From positions 1-64,000 of the forward strand of contig JBAMJV010008401.1 of NCBI GenBank assembly GCA_037951105.1: a stretch of 64,000 nucleotides of DNA, in the 5' to 3' direction. Both the position numbers and the translations under genes were made by a program. This document shows, one piece after another, positions 1 to 12,581 of the stretch. Numbering within the stretch: position 1 is the first letter of the stretch; each line of letters starts with the position of its first letter. The notes under the pieces are model-generated. The model saw only the letters and a list, made by a program, of their open reading frames with translations. It did not search any database and was not told the DNA's origin. Source of the stretch: Echinarachnius parma. Lineage: Eukaryota; Echinodermata; Echinoidea; Clypeasteroida; Echinarachniidae.

Positions 1-114
1 CATTTGACTTGAAATTTTCACACAATACCATGTGGATATATGAGATAACAACAATATACATTGCATCAACCATTCATCACTTTTTGCACATGTCAACAAA
101 GTTACTAGATCCCT
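1..114. mobile_element. TTAA-type MITE, family A, right end (cut by window edge)
   Basis: This segment matches 42455-42563 closely and ends in GATCCCTTTAA, so it is the right part of a family A element whose left part lies outside the window. A TTAA follows at 115-118, as in the two complete copies at 36698-37016 and 42186-42563. No coding capacity is visible. Confidence 0.75.
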
Positions 115-527
115 TTAAATATATATGGTTTGATGGTGAACAGTGACATAATTTCAGCTTTCATTTGTTGAAGCGCTTTAAAAAAACCCGATTTCGAAAT
201 ATTAAAATATTCCATAAAAGTACTTTCAGTTGGAGGAAGTATCCCTCTATCCCACCCTCCCCCGGCACGACTCGGTCGCTCGCAACCCTCCCTCACTAGC
301 CCCCTACTACACGGTCCTGAGAAGGGGGGGGGGGGGGTATAGTCTGTTTAGTGTTTACCCTAGATCATATTTTATTGATCTGTTGATGGAAGAGTCATGA
401 ATGTTTACCACAATATGAACTTCCATGCTAGTACATGTATTTAACATCGTGATTATGATAATTATGTAGGTCTGTCTGTCTATTTCCTCCATATAGGGTG
501 CAGTATAATTCACACTAAGGGAGGGGT

Positions 528-1005
528 CGGTAGCAAACCTGCCCCCATCCCCAATCCCACTACTCCACCCTCCCCCTGCTACGTTCATCCTATACTCACA
601 TGTACATAATGGCATTATGCCCCCATCCCCAACCCCACTACTCCACCCTCCCCCCTGCTACGTTCATCCTATACTCACATGTACATAATGGCATTATGCC
701 CCATCCCCAACCCCACTACTCCACCCCTCCCCCTGCTACGTTCATCCTATACTCACATGTACATAATGGCATTATGCCCCCATCCCCAACCCCACTACTC
801 CACCCCTCCCCCTGCTACGTTCATCCTATACTCACATGTACATAATGGCATTATGCCCCCATCCCCAACCCCACTACTCCACCCCTCCCCCTGCTACGTT
901 CATCCTATACTCACATGTACATAATGGCATTATGCCCCCATCCCCAACCCCACTACTCCAACCCTCCCCCTGCTACGTTCATCCTATACTCACATGTACT
1001 GGCAT
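528..1005. repeat. minisatellite, unit about 79 bp, about 6 copies
   Basis: A C-rich unit containing CATGTACATAATGGCATTATG recurs at about 598, 677, 756, 834, 913 and, altered, 992. The spacing is 78-79 bp and the copies are almost identical. The short open frames across it come from the repeat and do not look like genes. Confidence 0.95.
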
Positions 1006-1054
1006 TATGGCCAAAATATTGTGAAAAGGGATACCGTTAAATTACTCAATCGCG

Positions 1055-1735
1055 CGCTCTTTTGCTTCTATAGCAGATGTCGAAATACTAGCAATTACTA
1101 TTGTCTGGCGTTATCTAATATAGAGAAGTCATGTCACCATGGTAACGCGGAGGATAACGTGGAAGAGATGTCGATATTGAGGAGGAGGAGGAGGAGGAGG
1201 AGGAGGAAGATGCTATATGATTACACACCTGACCTTCGATTCTTTGATGAAATGGAGACATTGGTTGTTGTGTACGTATTTTGGAAAAATAGACCGTTTA
1301 TGGGTTCATTATTTAAACAAAAATACACATCATGATCAACTTCAATATTGCAATTATCTCTAGTAAATCTCTATTATATCCCTCTCTCAGATTAACAAAC
1401 AGTCAAGTGATCTTTCACATTCCATTTTTACCTAAACAATGGGATAAGAACAACGCTGAGATCACTCAATAATTTGCTCGATCTTATATACATGGGGCAG
1501 ATGTCGAAATAACATCCTGTGTCACTCTGGCTTGGCGTTCTTTATTAGAGTAGTCATGTCACCATGACAACGGGGAGGATGTAGTGAAAGCATTATGTCG
1601 ATATTGAGGAGGAGGACAAAGATGCGATCATTACACAACTGACCTTCGATGCGTTTATGAGATGGAGAAATTGTGGTTTTGTGTTGTAGGGAATAATAGT
1701 CTACCGTTTATGCATGCATTGTACTAGTTCAACCC
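1055..1735. repeat. diverged direct duplication of about 250 bp, with a GGA microsatellite
   Basis: Two segments, about 1055-1310 and 1475-1735, share blocks such as GCAGATGTCGAAATA, GTCATGTCACCATG and CTGACCTTCGAT in the same order. Copy 1 has an expanded GGA run (about 1180-1207). Copy 2 has only GAGGAGGAGGA. Neither copy has a recognisable protein match. It could be an old repeat family or a decayed exon pair. Confidence 0.6.
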
Positions 1736-4700
1736 ATGGTTTATACATGCATGTGATGATGTGAATATAGATGATGACGACAAAAAACAGGGAGTGCCTA
1801 GATAAATTGTTTTATATTTAATGCTAAAGCTAGAAGGTGCAGGGGAAATGGGTGGTTGAGGTTTATGAATACCATTTATCATGTTTGTATCTAACTGCAT
1901 AGGCGGTATCTTACTTATAATGCAACATAGCTATTGCATAATCTGATACTTTTTAAAAATGGTTAACGTTACAAGTAACGTTCGTTTGCCATTGATGACA
2001 ATCATTAATTGACATTTCAAATAGGTATGGTTAGAAGAGCATAATTTTCTTGATTATTATTTTTTATCTACATGTACTTCAATGCACTTTCCGAATAACA
2101 ATCTTGTATAAATCATAATAAATGATATTGATATTTTAAACATAAAGTTATTAAATCATAAATGTATACGTTCAGTTATTCCGAACATAAATCAACACAA
2201 CTAACTGCCCAACCTTTTTCTGAGGGGTGTGAGGGGGGGGGGGGGGGGGGGGGGGCTCTCCATAACGCAATTCAGCTTGCCATCATCGCTCACAAAGTAT
2301 GCTAAAGTAATAATGACACGGATGCTTCGTTGCTGCTGTAAATCACGCAAGCAGGTAAGCCTATCATCAGTAATGCTGCTAACGTAGACCGTTAATTAAA
2401 CCCGTATTTGTCAGTAAATTAGGTCATTGAGATAACTCAAGTGTCATCGGGGGTAATTTTGATTCGTTTCCGTTGTCAAGATTAGTGTTCAAATCCGGTC
2501 TTACTGCATGGTGTATAATCTTATCCAGTGGCGAAGCTACTGGGGTGCACGGGGGGTTACGAAACGCACCCCTTATAAGTCTACAAACAAATGATAAAAA
2601 CATAGATCCTTTCAGAAAGAAAAACAAATACATATATAAGAATGTGCCCTCCCCCATCCAATTAGTCCGATCATGTACGGTTCGCCACAGAACCCTTCAC
2701 AATTCGTACGTGTGATATTAACAATATATTTCTGTAAACCTCTCAAACAAAGTCAATTACGTTATCCTGATTATCTGATATATATATATATTCTACCGGG
2801 GATTCTACAGAGCAAAGTCAACCCGGCCATTAAACGCCTGGATTCCTCCTATTGACATTCATGTGTCCTCGTAACCGCTCTCAATTCAATTTAGACATTA
2901 TTGGTGTTTGTGTTTTGTTTAAAAAATGTCTTCGTGTCTACAATCTGCACAATAGTGCGTTACTGCTATTTATGAATGGAATTTGAGGTGAAATATTCAT
3001 TAATGTAATTTAGCATTCAGTTGCTTTCAATGGTGCATGTAGCTAAATGGGCACATGTGCACCCCCCCCCCCCCCCCCCCCCCCCATTTCGACATAAATT
3101 ACTCGAAAGCAAAGGGGAAATAAAGAAATGTATAATGGTACAGTCGTCTTTTCTTCTTCTGACTAGCTCTAATGTTACTTATTGGGTGTGTTTGTTTTCT
3201 GTTTTGAAATATCGTGTTTTATTTTCGTTATAATACGATCCGTCACGGGTGGGAATCATAACTGCATAACATTACGGTATAGTTACCAGAATATTGAACA
3301 AAAAACTAAGCTTCCACAAAATTATATAATTTTGCCCGATAAAAATATGTTTTTGCCCCAAATTGAAACGAGAGTGACCAAATATCACCAAATATCACAT
3401 GATTTTTCCAAAAGATGACATGCTGTGCCCGAATATGACATGATTTTGACCGTAAATTACATACGGTTTTGCTTAATTTGAACTGAGTGCTTTTGTCCGA
3501 AAATTGCGTTCCGTTTATACAACGTCAAACGTCAATGTTCGGTAAAATGTAAATTTATAAGCGATTGCACTAACATGTTTCTGGCTGACCTATCAGGAAC
3601 GCACTCGCTCATGCGAGAGTGTGTTTTGGAGCCACGGTAGAGCATAAACACCGAGTGTCTACATTAGATTATATCATTTGACAAAGTATTGCAGCGGCAT
3701 ACGAAACGTCATGATCTTTTAGATTCCTAGTTTGACCATACATTGCGAGACAAACGAATATCACTAGCGATATTATTTCCGAAACATGTTTCTTGATTAT
3801 TTCTAACTTTTTAGTGTAACCTTTTTTCATCGAGAAGAATGGGGTTTTAAATAGGCGAGGATGTCTTCACCTTTAAATGTGAACCAGTATTCAGCCTACA
3901 TTATTATGTACATTTAGGAACTAATACAAATATGAATATAAATTAAAATTGTGTTCATTGAATCAATAATATAGAGTAGTTTTGCACTTTTCTCCGCGAG
4001 TTATCGAGCTGGCGCGCAGAAAATAGCACTCACTCATCACATCAGGCTTGCTCGCGTGTGCAAATATTGACTAAAAATGTAATGAGAATATTTGACAAAA
4101 TCATATAATATTTCCTCGCACATTTTAGTGTTGGTTTTATTGGCGCAGTTGTTATCTGGTTATAATTTATGCGGGGTGGGGTACGTGGGGTGGTGCTGGT
4201 GGTACAGTGGTGCTTCATTTCCCTTTGTGAATTAGCATTCTAGATCTGTATTCATTCAACATGCCCCATGTTCCTTGTGGGTAAATATTATATATCACCA
4301 GAAGCGTTGTAACGCTGTAACGCCCATAATCATGCATCATGCCTCCATCCTGAAAATTAGTTTTTTTCCCCCCCACATATGTTGATTCGTGCGTTTTTAT
4401 TCTTACACACGCTGACCCAGTCATGACATTTGAACAAATCTTTGCTCCCCAGTACTATACATCGTATGGATTGAACATGGCTACGACGTATATTTTCCCA
4501 TCATACACCATACATCCGCCCTAATCAGAGAACGCAAGATTTCGATTAATCATATTTGTACACTAAATAATTCATTCATTCTAACACACGCCGCCCAACT
4601 CATGAAATATATCATGGTTTCCCCCCCCCCCTTGCCCCTCCCCCCCCCCCCCCCTCCCCCCTCTCCACACTGTATATGGATTGAGTATGGCTGTATTACG

Positions 4701-5164
4701 CGGCATATATATTTTCCCATAAACTGATAAAGTATGGACTGTCACCATGCCTCCGCCCTGGTAATTAGTGATCCAGTGGCGAAGCTACGAGGAGGGGCGG
4801 TCAACGGGGGCACGTACCCCCCCCCCCCCTCCCTCCCCCTCCCAATACTTAAACAACAACAAAAACATGAGGGAAAATATGAAGAGAATTTAAATCGGCA
4901 ACAATATAGTCAAGTTTGACTGCATGATTGCCATAAAATAATGATAACAATAACAACGTTTAAACAATTAAGACACATAAAGAGTGTGCCCAAATAATAT
5001 GAGCCCCCCCCCTCCCCCCCCCCCCCCCCCCCCAGTCAGTCAGTCCGACCACGCTACGAATGTCGGTCACCGTCACGGTGATGGTGATCGATAGCGTATA
5101 AACAGGGATTTGTGTTTGCTCGTCCTACTCTATCTCAGCAAACATTGCAGTTTCCCTTCACTCT
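1736..5164. other. AT-rich intergenic DNA with poly-G/poly-C runs
   Basis: No gene was recognised here. Visible items are a 23-base G run at 2233-2255, a 24-base C run at 3062-3085, and C-rich runs near 4620-4660, 4819-4832 and 5005-5033. Two transposon-end-like fragments sharing CCAGTGGCGAAGCTAC occur near 2525 and 4772. Loose direct repeats of a TATCAC/ATGACATG motif lie at 3380-3480. Confidence 0.6.
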
Positions 5165-6716
5165 CTGCGTATCCCATATTAGTCGTGTAGACGGTCCATT
5201 GGGTCGTGTACAAGACCTGGAAAAGTTCTTTAGTCCAATGTTTTTTTTATTGATACATATTCTAGAAGTGTTAAGGACAATGTTCAGCTTTGTTGCCACC
5301 TTGGCAACATTGGGCAACTTTTTTTATAAGCATTTTAAAGTTAATTAGCGAATTTGCATATTTGTGAAATAAGGTCAGGGGTCATTGTCTATCTAGGAAT
5401 AGTACAATATTAATAAAAAAACAAGTTTTCTAATATATTTTGGGGCAAGGATTCCATTTCCGGTGCTCGTTTGTAAGTGCCATATGGGAAACACCTTGAA
5501 ATCCAAGATGGCTTCCTCTTATTTGCATATTAATGAATATTATTTATTTTTTAGTGGCTACAGCCGTTAATAAGTAATAATTCCAGATTATTATTTGTCA
5601 GTTATGTTCTAAGTATGTATTTAAGATATCAAAGATTAGTTGTCATCATGGCAACCTCTAGGAAGGCATATTATTTGCATAATTAGGTATTTTACCTAAT
5701 TTGCATATTCTCCCAAATTGAGTGTATTGGGACCCCGGAAAGTAAAAATGACAAGTGATACGACTTTTCCAAGGTTTTGGGGGGCAACAGATCCATTTTT
5801 GATACTTATTTCCCTGTATCACCATGGCAACCATCTCAAATCCAAGATGGCTGCTCCCCAAATTACACATGTTATGATACACGGCTATATTATTTCGGTT
5901 ATATTAGATCAGTATTATAATGTTTGGACTTTTAATTATTGGAAATAGGAACTAGAATACTTGAATCACAATGTAGTTGTTTGCTTACAGTAAAAAATGC
6001 ATACTTTTATAAAATAAAAGCCATTAAAGTGGCAAATAGCATTATTTGCTTTAAAATGACAAAGGCGGCCATCTTGGATTTATGTGGGTTGCCAAGGTGA
6101 TACGTCAAATTAAGTATCGTTAATGGATTGTTTGCCCCCTAAAACCTTGGAAAAGTGATATTATTTGTCATTTTTACTTTCCGGGTTCCCAATATACTCG
6201 ATTTTGGGGAATATGCAAATTAGGTAAAATTACCTAATTATGCTAATTGTATACATTGCTAGAGTTTGCAACCAAGCTTAACTATCTTTATCACACATGT
6301 AGAACTTGATTGAGGAAAATAATATGTAATTATGGCTAATTAGAAGCTGTAGCCACATAAAATCAATAATATTCATAAATATGCAAATTAGGGGCAGCCA
6401 TCTTGCATTTCAGGGTGTTACCCATATGGCACTTACAAACGAGCAGTGGAAATGAAATCCTTGCCCCCAAATACCTTAGAATGCTTTGTTTGTATCAATA
6501 TTGTAATATTCCTAGATAGAAAATGACCCCTGACCTTATTTCACAAATATGCAAATTAGCTAATTAACTTTATAATGCTTATAAAAAAAAGTTGCCCAAT
6601 GTTACCAAGGTGGCAACAAAGCTGAAATTTCTTCTTAACCTCTCTAGAATATGAATCAATAAAAAAACGTTGGACTAAAGAACGTGTCCAGGTCCTAGAA
6701 AAACTACACGACTATA
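5165..6716. mobile_element. foldback (long inverted repeat) element, about 1.55 kb
   Basis: The left arm (about 5165-5860) and right arm (about 6060-6716) are inverted copies of each other. Matching blocks include AGTCGTGTAG with CTACACGACT, GTTGCCACCTTGGCAAC with GTTACCAAGGTGGCAAC, and AAGGTCAGGGGTCATT with AATGACCCCTGACCTT. The arms are diverged by scattered changes and small gaps, so the element is not fresh. There is no open frame of note. Transcription across it would give a long imperfect hairpin. The superfamily is not clear because no clean target duplication is visible. Confidence 0.85.
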
Positions 6717-8274
6717 TCCCTGTTATAACTGAGGAGGTTCATATTATCTTGGTATACCTTCTTGGTATAATGCATTTAGTGTTTTCGACAATAAATACTT
6801 GTATAACCATACCTGTATTTGAGTATAACCGACTTTTTGCTTGTATGGTGCTGTATTGTATTGGTTAAATCACATAACTCACAGTTTAAAAAGTTAACCC
6901 GAAATGATTGGGATTGTATTATACATCTAGCGTATTGCTCATAAATATTTTGCAAAGCCCTCGTTATGATAAAACATAATACAAATAACCGTATTCCATT
7001 AATATTCTAACCATATTCCATTCATATACGAAATGAATAGAACTGCAATGAGTTACACCAGACCATACTTTAAGTTTACGGTGGATCACGAATATAATCG
7101 AAATATATATATATAACGTTCAAATTGGCAACGCTACTTATAAGGATGGAGTAAAAAGCCAAACGTGAAATAAAAGAGCATGCATTATATTGTTTACATG
7201 CACGGGTGGCGGCTACTTTTAGATTTTGGAGCATGCAGAACGTGTACATATACAGTCTAGATTCAATTCCTCTTTTGACGGGCACAACTTAGAACAATCC
7301 CCTGTAACACGAATAAATGCATCAATAAAATGGCGGGAAACGGTTGCCATGGTAACACGTATAACATGGAGTAGATGAATAGCGCGAATCACTCGATCAA
7401 AACAGAACATGCAAGAAAGAAGAGAAAGCCTATGAGCTAGGAGAATGGAGAAATGGGAGGAAAACAAGGACAAATTATGAATTACGTGATCATAATAATA
7501 TGTGATAAAAATCCCGAGTATTTTCGGGACCATCATTTCAATCTCCAATTCCACAAACGCTATTCTCTGTAAACATGGTAAATGATTTGAGTTTTTATTG
7601 TACTTATCTCAATAACAAAGAGAAAATAGAGCCTGTGAGAAAACATAAAACAAAAACAAGCGGAGAAATCATCAGTTATATTCATGTGATGAAAATACCT
7701 AGATTTCCGGAACTATTTCCTCTCCATTACCACAAACGCTAGTTACTGCATGATTTATGTTTTAATTGTACTTTCTTTTACACATGTAAACTCTCTTTAT
7801 ATACATTATATTTTTGTTATTCTTATATTTTTACATATTCGAAATTTGATTGGAAATAAATATAAAGTGAACTGAAAGGAATTGAACCGACCAGTCCTCA
7901 ATGGGTTAATGTCATTTCGATATTGTCGAGGGGAATTTTCTAAAAATGAAATGCAAATTATTAGAAAATGTGTTTGTCTATGTTGTGTCACTAATTTATT
8001 GGATTCGTTCGACATTGAGGCAGCATAGTGACGCAGCTGTCGGCCAGAAGTAAACATGACATTAACTGCTTCTTATTATTTTTGTAAATGCCCTGAAATT
8101 ATAGTTTCTAAGTATTTTATTGCGGGTCTTCCGACGGAAAACCTCCAACTACTTTAGGGATGGGAGGGTGAACAAATAATAACATTAATTACAATTACTA
8201 TAGATATTATTTTTTATTGACAATCGTTTGATAATGTTTCAAATATCTTTGCATCTATATTTTCTTCACTACAG
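6717..8274. other. AT-rich stretch upstream of the LURAP1-like exon
   Basis: No gene, tandem array or clear transposon was recognised. Two weakly similar segments, near 7490-7560 and 7680-7745, share a TTTCCGGAA/TTTCGGGAC-like core followed by CCACAAACGCTA-like sequence. The 5' exons of the LURAP1-like gene may lie here or further left, but I could not identify them. Confidence 0.4.
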
Positions 8275-9855
8275 ACGGAACTTCGTGAGCAGGACGTCGC
8301 CCTGGCCCGCCAGCTCCTCGTCGTCTACGAATACGTCGAGGAGACCAAGTGGTTCCTGGAGAACTTCGAGCTCTGCGACGTCGCGCGACGCTCGGTCGTC
8401 GGTCAATCGGCGACCATGCCAGCGTCGATGTCGCCTATGGAACGCCGCTTCTCGCAAAACATGCACAAGAGGATGTCGGCTGAGGTTGGTGGCACCTCAT
8501 ACCTCCGTGGGTTCAATGCTGGTAGCTGCAGCTCGAGTCCCGGTTCGCCGCACAGACATAGACCCGCGTGGATGGAATTAAATAATGTGAACAGCGCCCT
8601 CGCCTCAAGGTCCAAGAAGTGCCACAGCCGGAACATCTCTGACGGATCGCTGGAACAGCTCAAGCAGATCTACCTTTTTGAGGAAGACAGTAACAACAGT
8701 GGGTCATCACCACAAGGGTCTGCATCGACAACATCCACCGCTGCAACCTCGAATAGTGTCGAATTGTGTGGTCAAGAACATGGTCATGATCGACCTCGTA
8801 GGTCGCCGAGAATGCTTGCCACGAGGAGCTTCTCGTCAAGTTGTCTTGAGGTCGGGCATAGCTTGGCTACAATGAACGAGGTGGTAGTTGATGCTAGGGT
8901 CCAGCCACTGTCATACACATTGCCACCGATTGTCGACAAGGGGAAGACTAGGGGTGATCGGGTCGACAGTGTTGGGAACGGTGCGGAGACCCTCGAAGAC
9001 ATGTCAGTCCCATTCTTGAATGAACAATGTGATGTTGATAGTGCGGTGAGAGAAGGAGATTCGCCATCTCCAACGATTGTTAGCAAAAATATCAACCCTA
9101 AACTCCCCGCAGAAGTGACTAACAATAATCATAGAACGGGTACTTATGATGAAACAATCACGCATGAGAATGAAATATTCAATGGATTGCAGTCCCCAGA
9201 GATGTCTCACAATATCTACAGGACTGGTGATGATAATAAGGAAATAATCTTACAAGTAAGTGATAGCGTCGATACATCGCTCTCTGCAGATGTACCCCAC
9301 ACGGTGTTAACTAACAATGACGAAGAAACAATCGCCGCCATAGTTACCGCCACCGAGCAAACATATAACAGTAATGCGTCGACTCCTAAGCATTACCGAG
9401 GACACCCATCATCGGCATCGTCATCGTCCTCCTCGTCGTATTATAGTTGTATATCTTCGACGTCCTCGTCATCCACTGATTCGACCTCGATTGCTGCAAA
9501 AGTCAACCATTCTTCCCCATCGCGAATCATATCACCAGATACTGCCCATCTCACATCGACGTCGTCTTTTACGTCATATCATAGTTGCTCCTCGTCGACA
9601 ATGTATTCATCTACGGAGTCGACCAGTGCCGTGGTCAATCATGCTTCCCCAATTCGGGAAATCATACCAGATACTCAAATTTCTATCACATCAACGCCTA
9701 GCTCCTTTGATCCGATCGACGAGTGCGAAATTTATGTCGTCGACGAAGAATATGACGACGATGACGATGACGATGACGAGTATAGCATCCCTCTACAGAT
9801 ACCGATGTCGCCGTTTGGCAGCTGGCTTCAGGAACAGGACGAAACACTCCTTTAA
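8275..9855 (+). CDS. LURAP1/FAM89-like leucine-rich adaptor protein, 3' exon
   Basis: A 3' splice site (CTTCACTACAG at 8264-8274) opens a reading frame that runs in frame to TAA at 9855, giving about 526 residues. The first about 35 residues, TELREQDVALARQLL followed by VYEYVEETKWFLENF, resemble the conserved block of LURAP1/LURAP1L/FAM89 (LR-x-x-D-V-x-L-x-RQLL, then ESIE-x-x-KW). That family is known as adaptors; human LURAP1 links MRCK kinase to MYO18A and also acts in NF-kB signalling. The rest is Ser/Thr-rich and low complexity, with a run of Asp near residues 498-504. It is far longer than the roughly 240-residue vertebrate proteins. Earlier exons are missing from what I can see. The codon GC content is high against an AT-rich background, which supports real coding. 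The family call rests on one short block. An alternative is an unrelated coiled-coil protein. Confidence 0.6.
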   Translation, partial: TELREQDVALARQLLVVYEYVEETKWFLENFELCDVARRSVVGQSATMPASMSPMERRFSQNMHKRMSAEVGGTSYLRGFNAGSCSSSPGSPHRHRPAWMELNNVNSALASRSKKCHSRNISDGSLEQLKQIYLFEEDSNNSGSSPQGSASTTSTAATSNSVELCGQEHGHDRPRRSPRMLATRSFSSSCLEVGHSLATMNEVVVDARVQPLSYTLPPIVDKGKTRGDRVDSVGNGAETLEDMSVPFLNEQCDVDSAVREGDSPSPTIVSKNINPKLPAEVTNNNHRTGTYDETITHENEIFNGLQSPEMSHNIYRTGDDNKEIILQVSDSVDTSLSADVPHTVLTNNDEETIAAIVTATEQTYNSNASTPKHYRGHPSSASSSSSSSYYSCISSTSSSSTDSTSIAAKVNHSSPSRIISPDTAHLTSTSSFTSYHSCSSSTMYSSTESTSAVVNHASPIREIIPDTQISITSTPSSFDPIDECEIYVVDEEYDDDDDDDDEYSIPLQIPMSPFGSWLQEQDETLL

Positions 9856-9926
9856 CCCTTCCATGTTCAGTATTGTCCTATCATGCGTTTTGTCACATCA
9901 ATCATCAATGATTATCTTTGTACTAA

Positions 9927-10152
9927 TAAGCCCTCTGCAGACAGAGCCGACTCGACCCGATTCGATTGTTTTTCATTCGGATCGGCTCAGTTTTCAGTGC
10001 CTCGCGACACACATTATGCCAGTCGAGAGACAGTCGGATGCCAGTTGGTGCCGATTTAATACAATGAATCGGGTCCGACCGACCGGGCCCAACTCTAGCC
10101 TGATTGAAACCAGTCGGATCGGGTCGAGTCGGCTCTGTCTGCGCCGGGCTTA
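9927..10152. mobile_element. 226-bp MITE with GC-rich inverted ends
   Basis: The ends read TAAGCCC and, 3 bases later, GCAGACAGAGCCGACTCGAC. Both blocks recur inverted at the right end (GTCGAGTCGGCTCTGTCTGC, then GGGCTTA). The inverted ends are roughly 40 bp with a few mismatches. It sits 72 bp after the stop codon of the LURAP1-like gene, so probably in its 3' UTR. It has no coding capacity. Confidence 0.8.
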
Positions 10153-10662
10153 GGGTTTATCGAATATCGTAGGAAAAGAAGGGCATAGGTTTATCCACGG
10201 GGTTTATCCTTATAGTCAAAATAAACATCGTCATCACTATATTAGTACTACATACTGTATGTATAATTGTTCCCAGTATTCCAATTTTGTTTGACAACAG
10301 GTGCAAAATGAAAAAAGTGCGATAACTCCAAAGGGACGTTATATTTTATGGAATTTTTTCGAGCTTAAAAGTTGCCTGCTTTTATAGGTATACCACTAAA
10401 TGTATTTGATTGATTAAGAAAGTATTTTAGTTCATACCAGTTTTGTAGTAAAATATGTAGTTCAAGCATTATATACAAACATGGTGCTGTTTCTAGCGGG
10501 GCACATTTTAATGTAATATATCTTCATAACATGTTCCTTTTAACACGATCGTCAGATTTAGTTGTATAACGGTAAAGTAGTATTTATGACATATACAGTA
10601 ATTATGTGTTAGTTTATATTTATTGTTGTTATTTTCCACCGTGTGATTTTAGGAATAATGTT
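10153..10662. other. probable 3' UTR/downstream DNA of the LURAP1-like gene
   Basis: This is AT-rich, non-coding sequence. One AATAAA-type signal is in CAAAATAAACATC near 10218, and another lies further on near 11164 (TTTAATAAAGTA). Either could end the LURAP1-like transcript. I see no repeat structure inside. Confidence 0.4.
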
Positions 10663-11009
10663 AAGGAGTGGTCACATTGGACACGACTCTCCACGACTAG
10701 ACCCACGAATGCAGTACGCATTGGTACAAATCTATGGCAAGCCGTTTTAACATGTATTCCTATTTCTTGATATCAATAATTGAATTATTGATATCAGTTT
10801 ATTTCTTGATATCAAGTATTACCAATACAGAAAAGTATATTTCTTGATATCAAGAATGCATTTCTTGATATCAAGAATTCGATTTCGTGATATCAAGAAT
10901 TGAATTCTTGATATCAAGAAATAGGAATAAATGTGAAAACGGCTTGCCATTGATTTGTACCAATGCGTACTGCATTCGTGATGAGTCGTGTCCAATGTGA
11001 CCACTCCTT
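10663..11009. mobile_element. 347-bp inverted-repeat element with a GATATC-rich core
   Basis: The arms of about 100 bp begin AAGGAGTGGTCACATTGGAC and end with its complement. Inner matches include GCAGTACGCATTGGTAC and GGCAAGCCGTTTT. The core (about 10765-10920) is a run of TTCTTGATATCAAGAA-type palindromes. The left arm has an extra 12-base piece. The element is non-autonomous; the target duplication is not clear. Confidence 0.85.
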
Positions 11010-11840
11010 TACGCTATACCACATCCGATGTTATTCTCTGTATGCTTTATACTTTGATTATGTTGTCTGTATTCTTGCTAATGTTTTTGTTATATGTTAT
11101 TGATTTCAATAGGAAATTTAAATGTTTCACGACCCATATAGTATATTAAATACAACTGATTTAATAAAGTATTTTTATATGTGTAAATTTGACTGGAAAT
11201 TAAAGTTCAGTATGTGTTAATGTAATTATTGGTTTACCAACAAACGCAAACAATGGCAAAAAGATGGCTGACTTTTTTGTGGGGGAAAATAATTTAAACG
11301 AACCAACATTTTTTTTACATTTGACTATCCTGCCTTCGTCGCATTAATCTTCTTAATTTGATTCTGTTTGAAATTGATTGAATTATAAACCTTTTTAGTA
11401 ATTTTATTTATTTGTTATATATGATCTTTTACACAGCTTGTAATAATTTGTTGTTAATGCAAACGGTTCTTCCCGTTTCATGTATGTATACAATTAATAC
11501 CTTTATGAAACTTTATCAGATTTATAATGTGATTTATGTCGTTTAATTAATACCAGCTAAAGTTGTACTCAGGTCTTAGCTAACCAATGTACATTATATA
11601 CCGGGTGGCCTCCAACAACCGGAACGGGGTACTTGCCATTTTAAAGAAAAAAAGTCTAGGTTAACGGGATACAAAATCTTTTTGAAGGAAAGTTGATACC
11701 AAGAACAGTTATTTTGATCCAGTGTTTTTGTTTTGTTTTAGGGCGTCTTTAATGACACCATGTCAGGTTCAAATTTTCTACGAAATCGGTGCCTGATAAA
11801 TAGCCATTCATGTCCGACATAGCACCAAGCAGTGATTATA
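11010..11840. other. AT-rich intergenic DNA
   Basis: No gene or clear repeat was recognised. A polyadenylation-like AATAAA at about 11164 may close the LURAP1-like transcript. Confidence 0.4.
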
Positions 11841-11844
11841 AAAA

Positions 11845-12135
11845 ATACACGGGGGCGGCGGGCGAATTCGCCCCCGAAATGCCAAAAAGAGCCCCCCCCC
11901 CCCCAATTTTGTGTGTGTGTGTGTGTGTGTGTGCATTTTCCGGCATTTCCGGCAAAATCAGCATGATCGGATCGTGATCGAATGCCAATTCATTAGAGCT
12001 TAATAGTAGCCCATAAAATTCGAAAAAAGAGCCCCGGAAATTTGTAGCCCCCGAAAGTTGGAAAAGTAGCCCCCGAAAAACTTCCATAAAATTAGATAGT
12101 GCATGAGCCCCCGAAATAAAAATATTAATTTTCCC
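11845..12135. repeat. dispersed repeat, copy 1 (also at 58730-58985)
   Basis: The two copies share GGATCGTG-TCGAATG, GAAATTTGTAG, CCCGAAAGTTGGAAAA and ACTTCCATAAAATTAGATAG in the same order. Copy 1 also holds a GT microsatellite (11911-11932) and a C run (11894-11903). It has no coding capacity. Confidence 0.8.
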
Positions 12136-12138
12136 CCT

Positions 12139-12215
12139 GTATTACAGCTGAATGCACATGGACAAAAGTATTCGTACTACGAATACTTTTGTCTATGTGC
12201 ATTCAGCTGTAATAC
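12139..12215. repeat. near-perfect 38-bp-arm hairpin
   Basis: The left arm 12139-12176 and right arm 12178-12215 are complementary with one mismatch (CACATGGAC against GTCTATGTG) and a 1-base spacer. The outer ends read GTATTACAGCTGAATGCAC. It directly follows the dispersed repeat that ends near 12135. Confidence 0.9.
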
Positions 12216-12581
12216 CGTGGTCGAAGGGGCATGGTAGGGAGTTGAGTGAGAAGGGGTAACATTGCTGGGGATACCCAACATGCTGTATGGGAACTCGAAC
12301 GTGCGTGTGACAGTAATAAAAGAAGACATTTAGAGGCGAATGTTTTCGAGCATGATTCGACACATTTCAGTCTGTATATAGGTCTACAATAATTATACTT
12401 TTCACTCGCTAGAAATGTACCCGACCTTACCCATGAACAAACTTTGATTGGTGCAAAATTTTGTCTTGCCTTCTTTTCGTGAAAAAAACCCACACACACA
12501 CATTGTAATATCGATTATCTTTGTTAACAATAATATTTAATTAATACATAAAGAATCTGACCAGAAATATATAATGTAATA

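Noticed and set aside
994-1335. 113-residue frame with an Arg run
   Set aside because: The Arg run is a GGA microsatellite; the related copy at 1475-1735 does not keep the frame, and no family match was seen.
9374-10153. 259-residue frame overlapping the LURAP1-like exon
   Set aside because: It is the shifted frame of the Ser-rich coding region (His/Arg-rich from TCATCG repeats) and runs on into a MITE.
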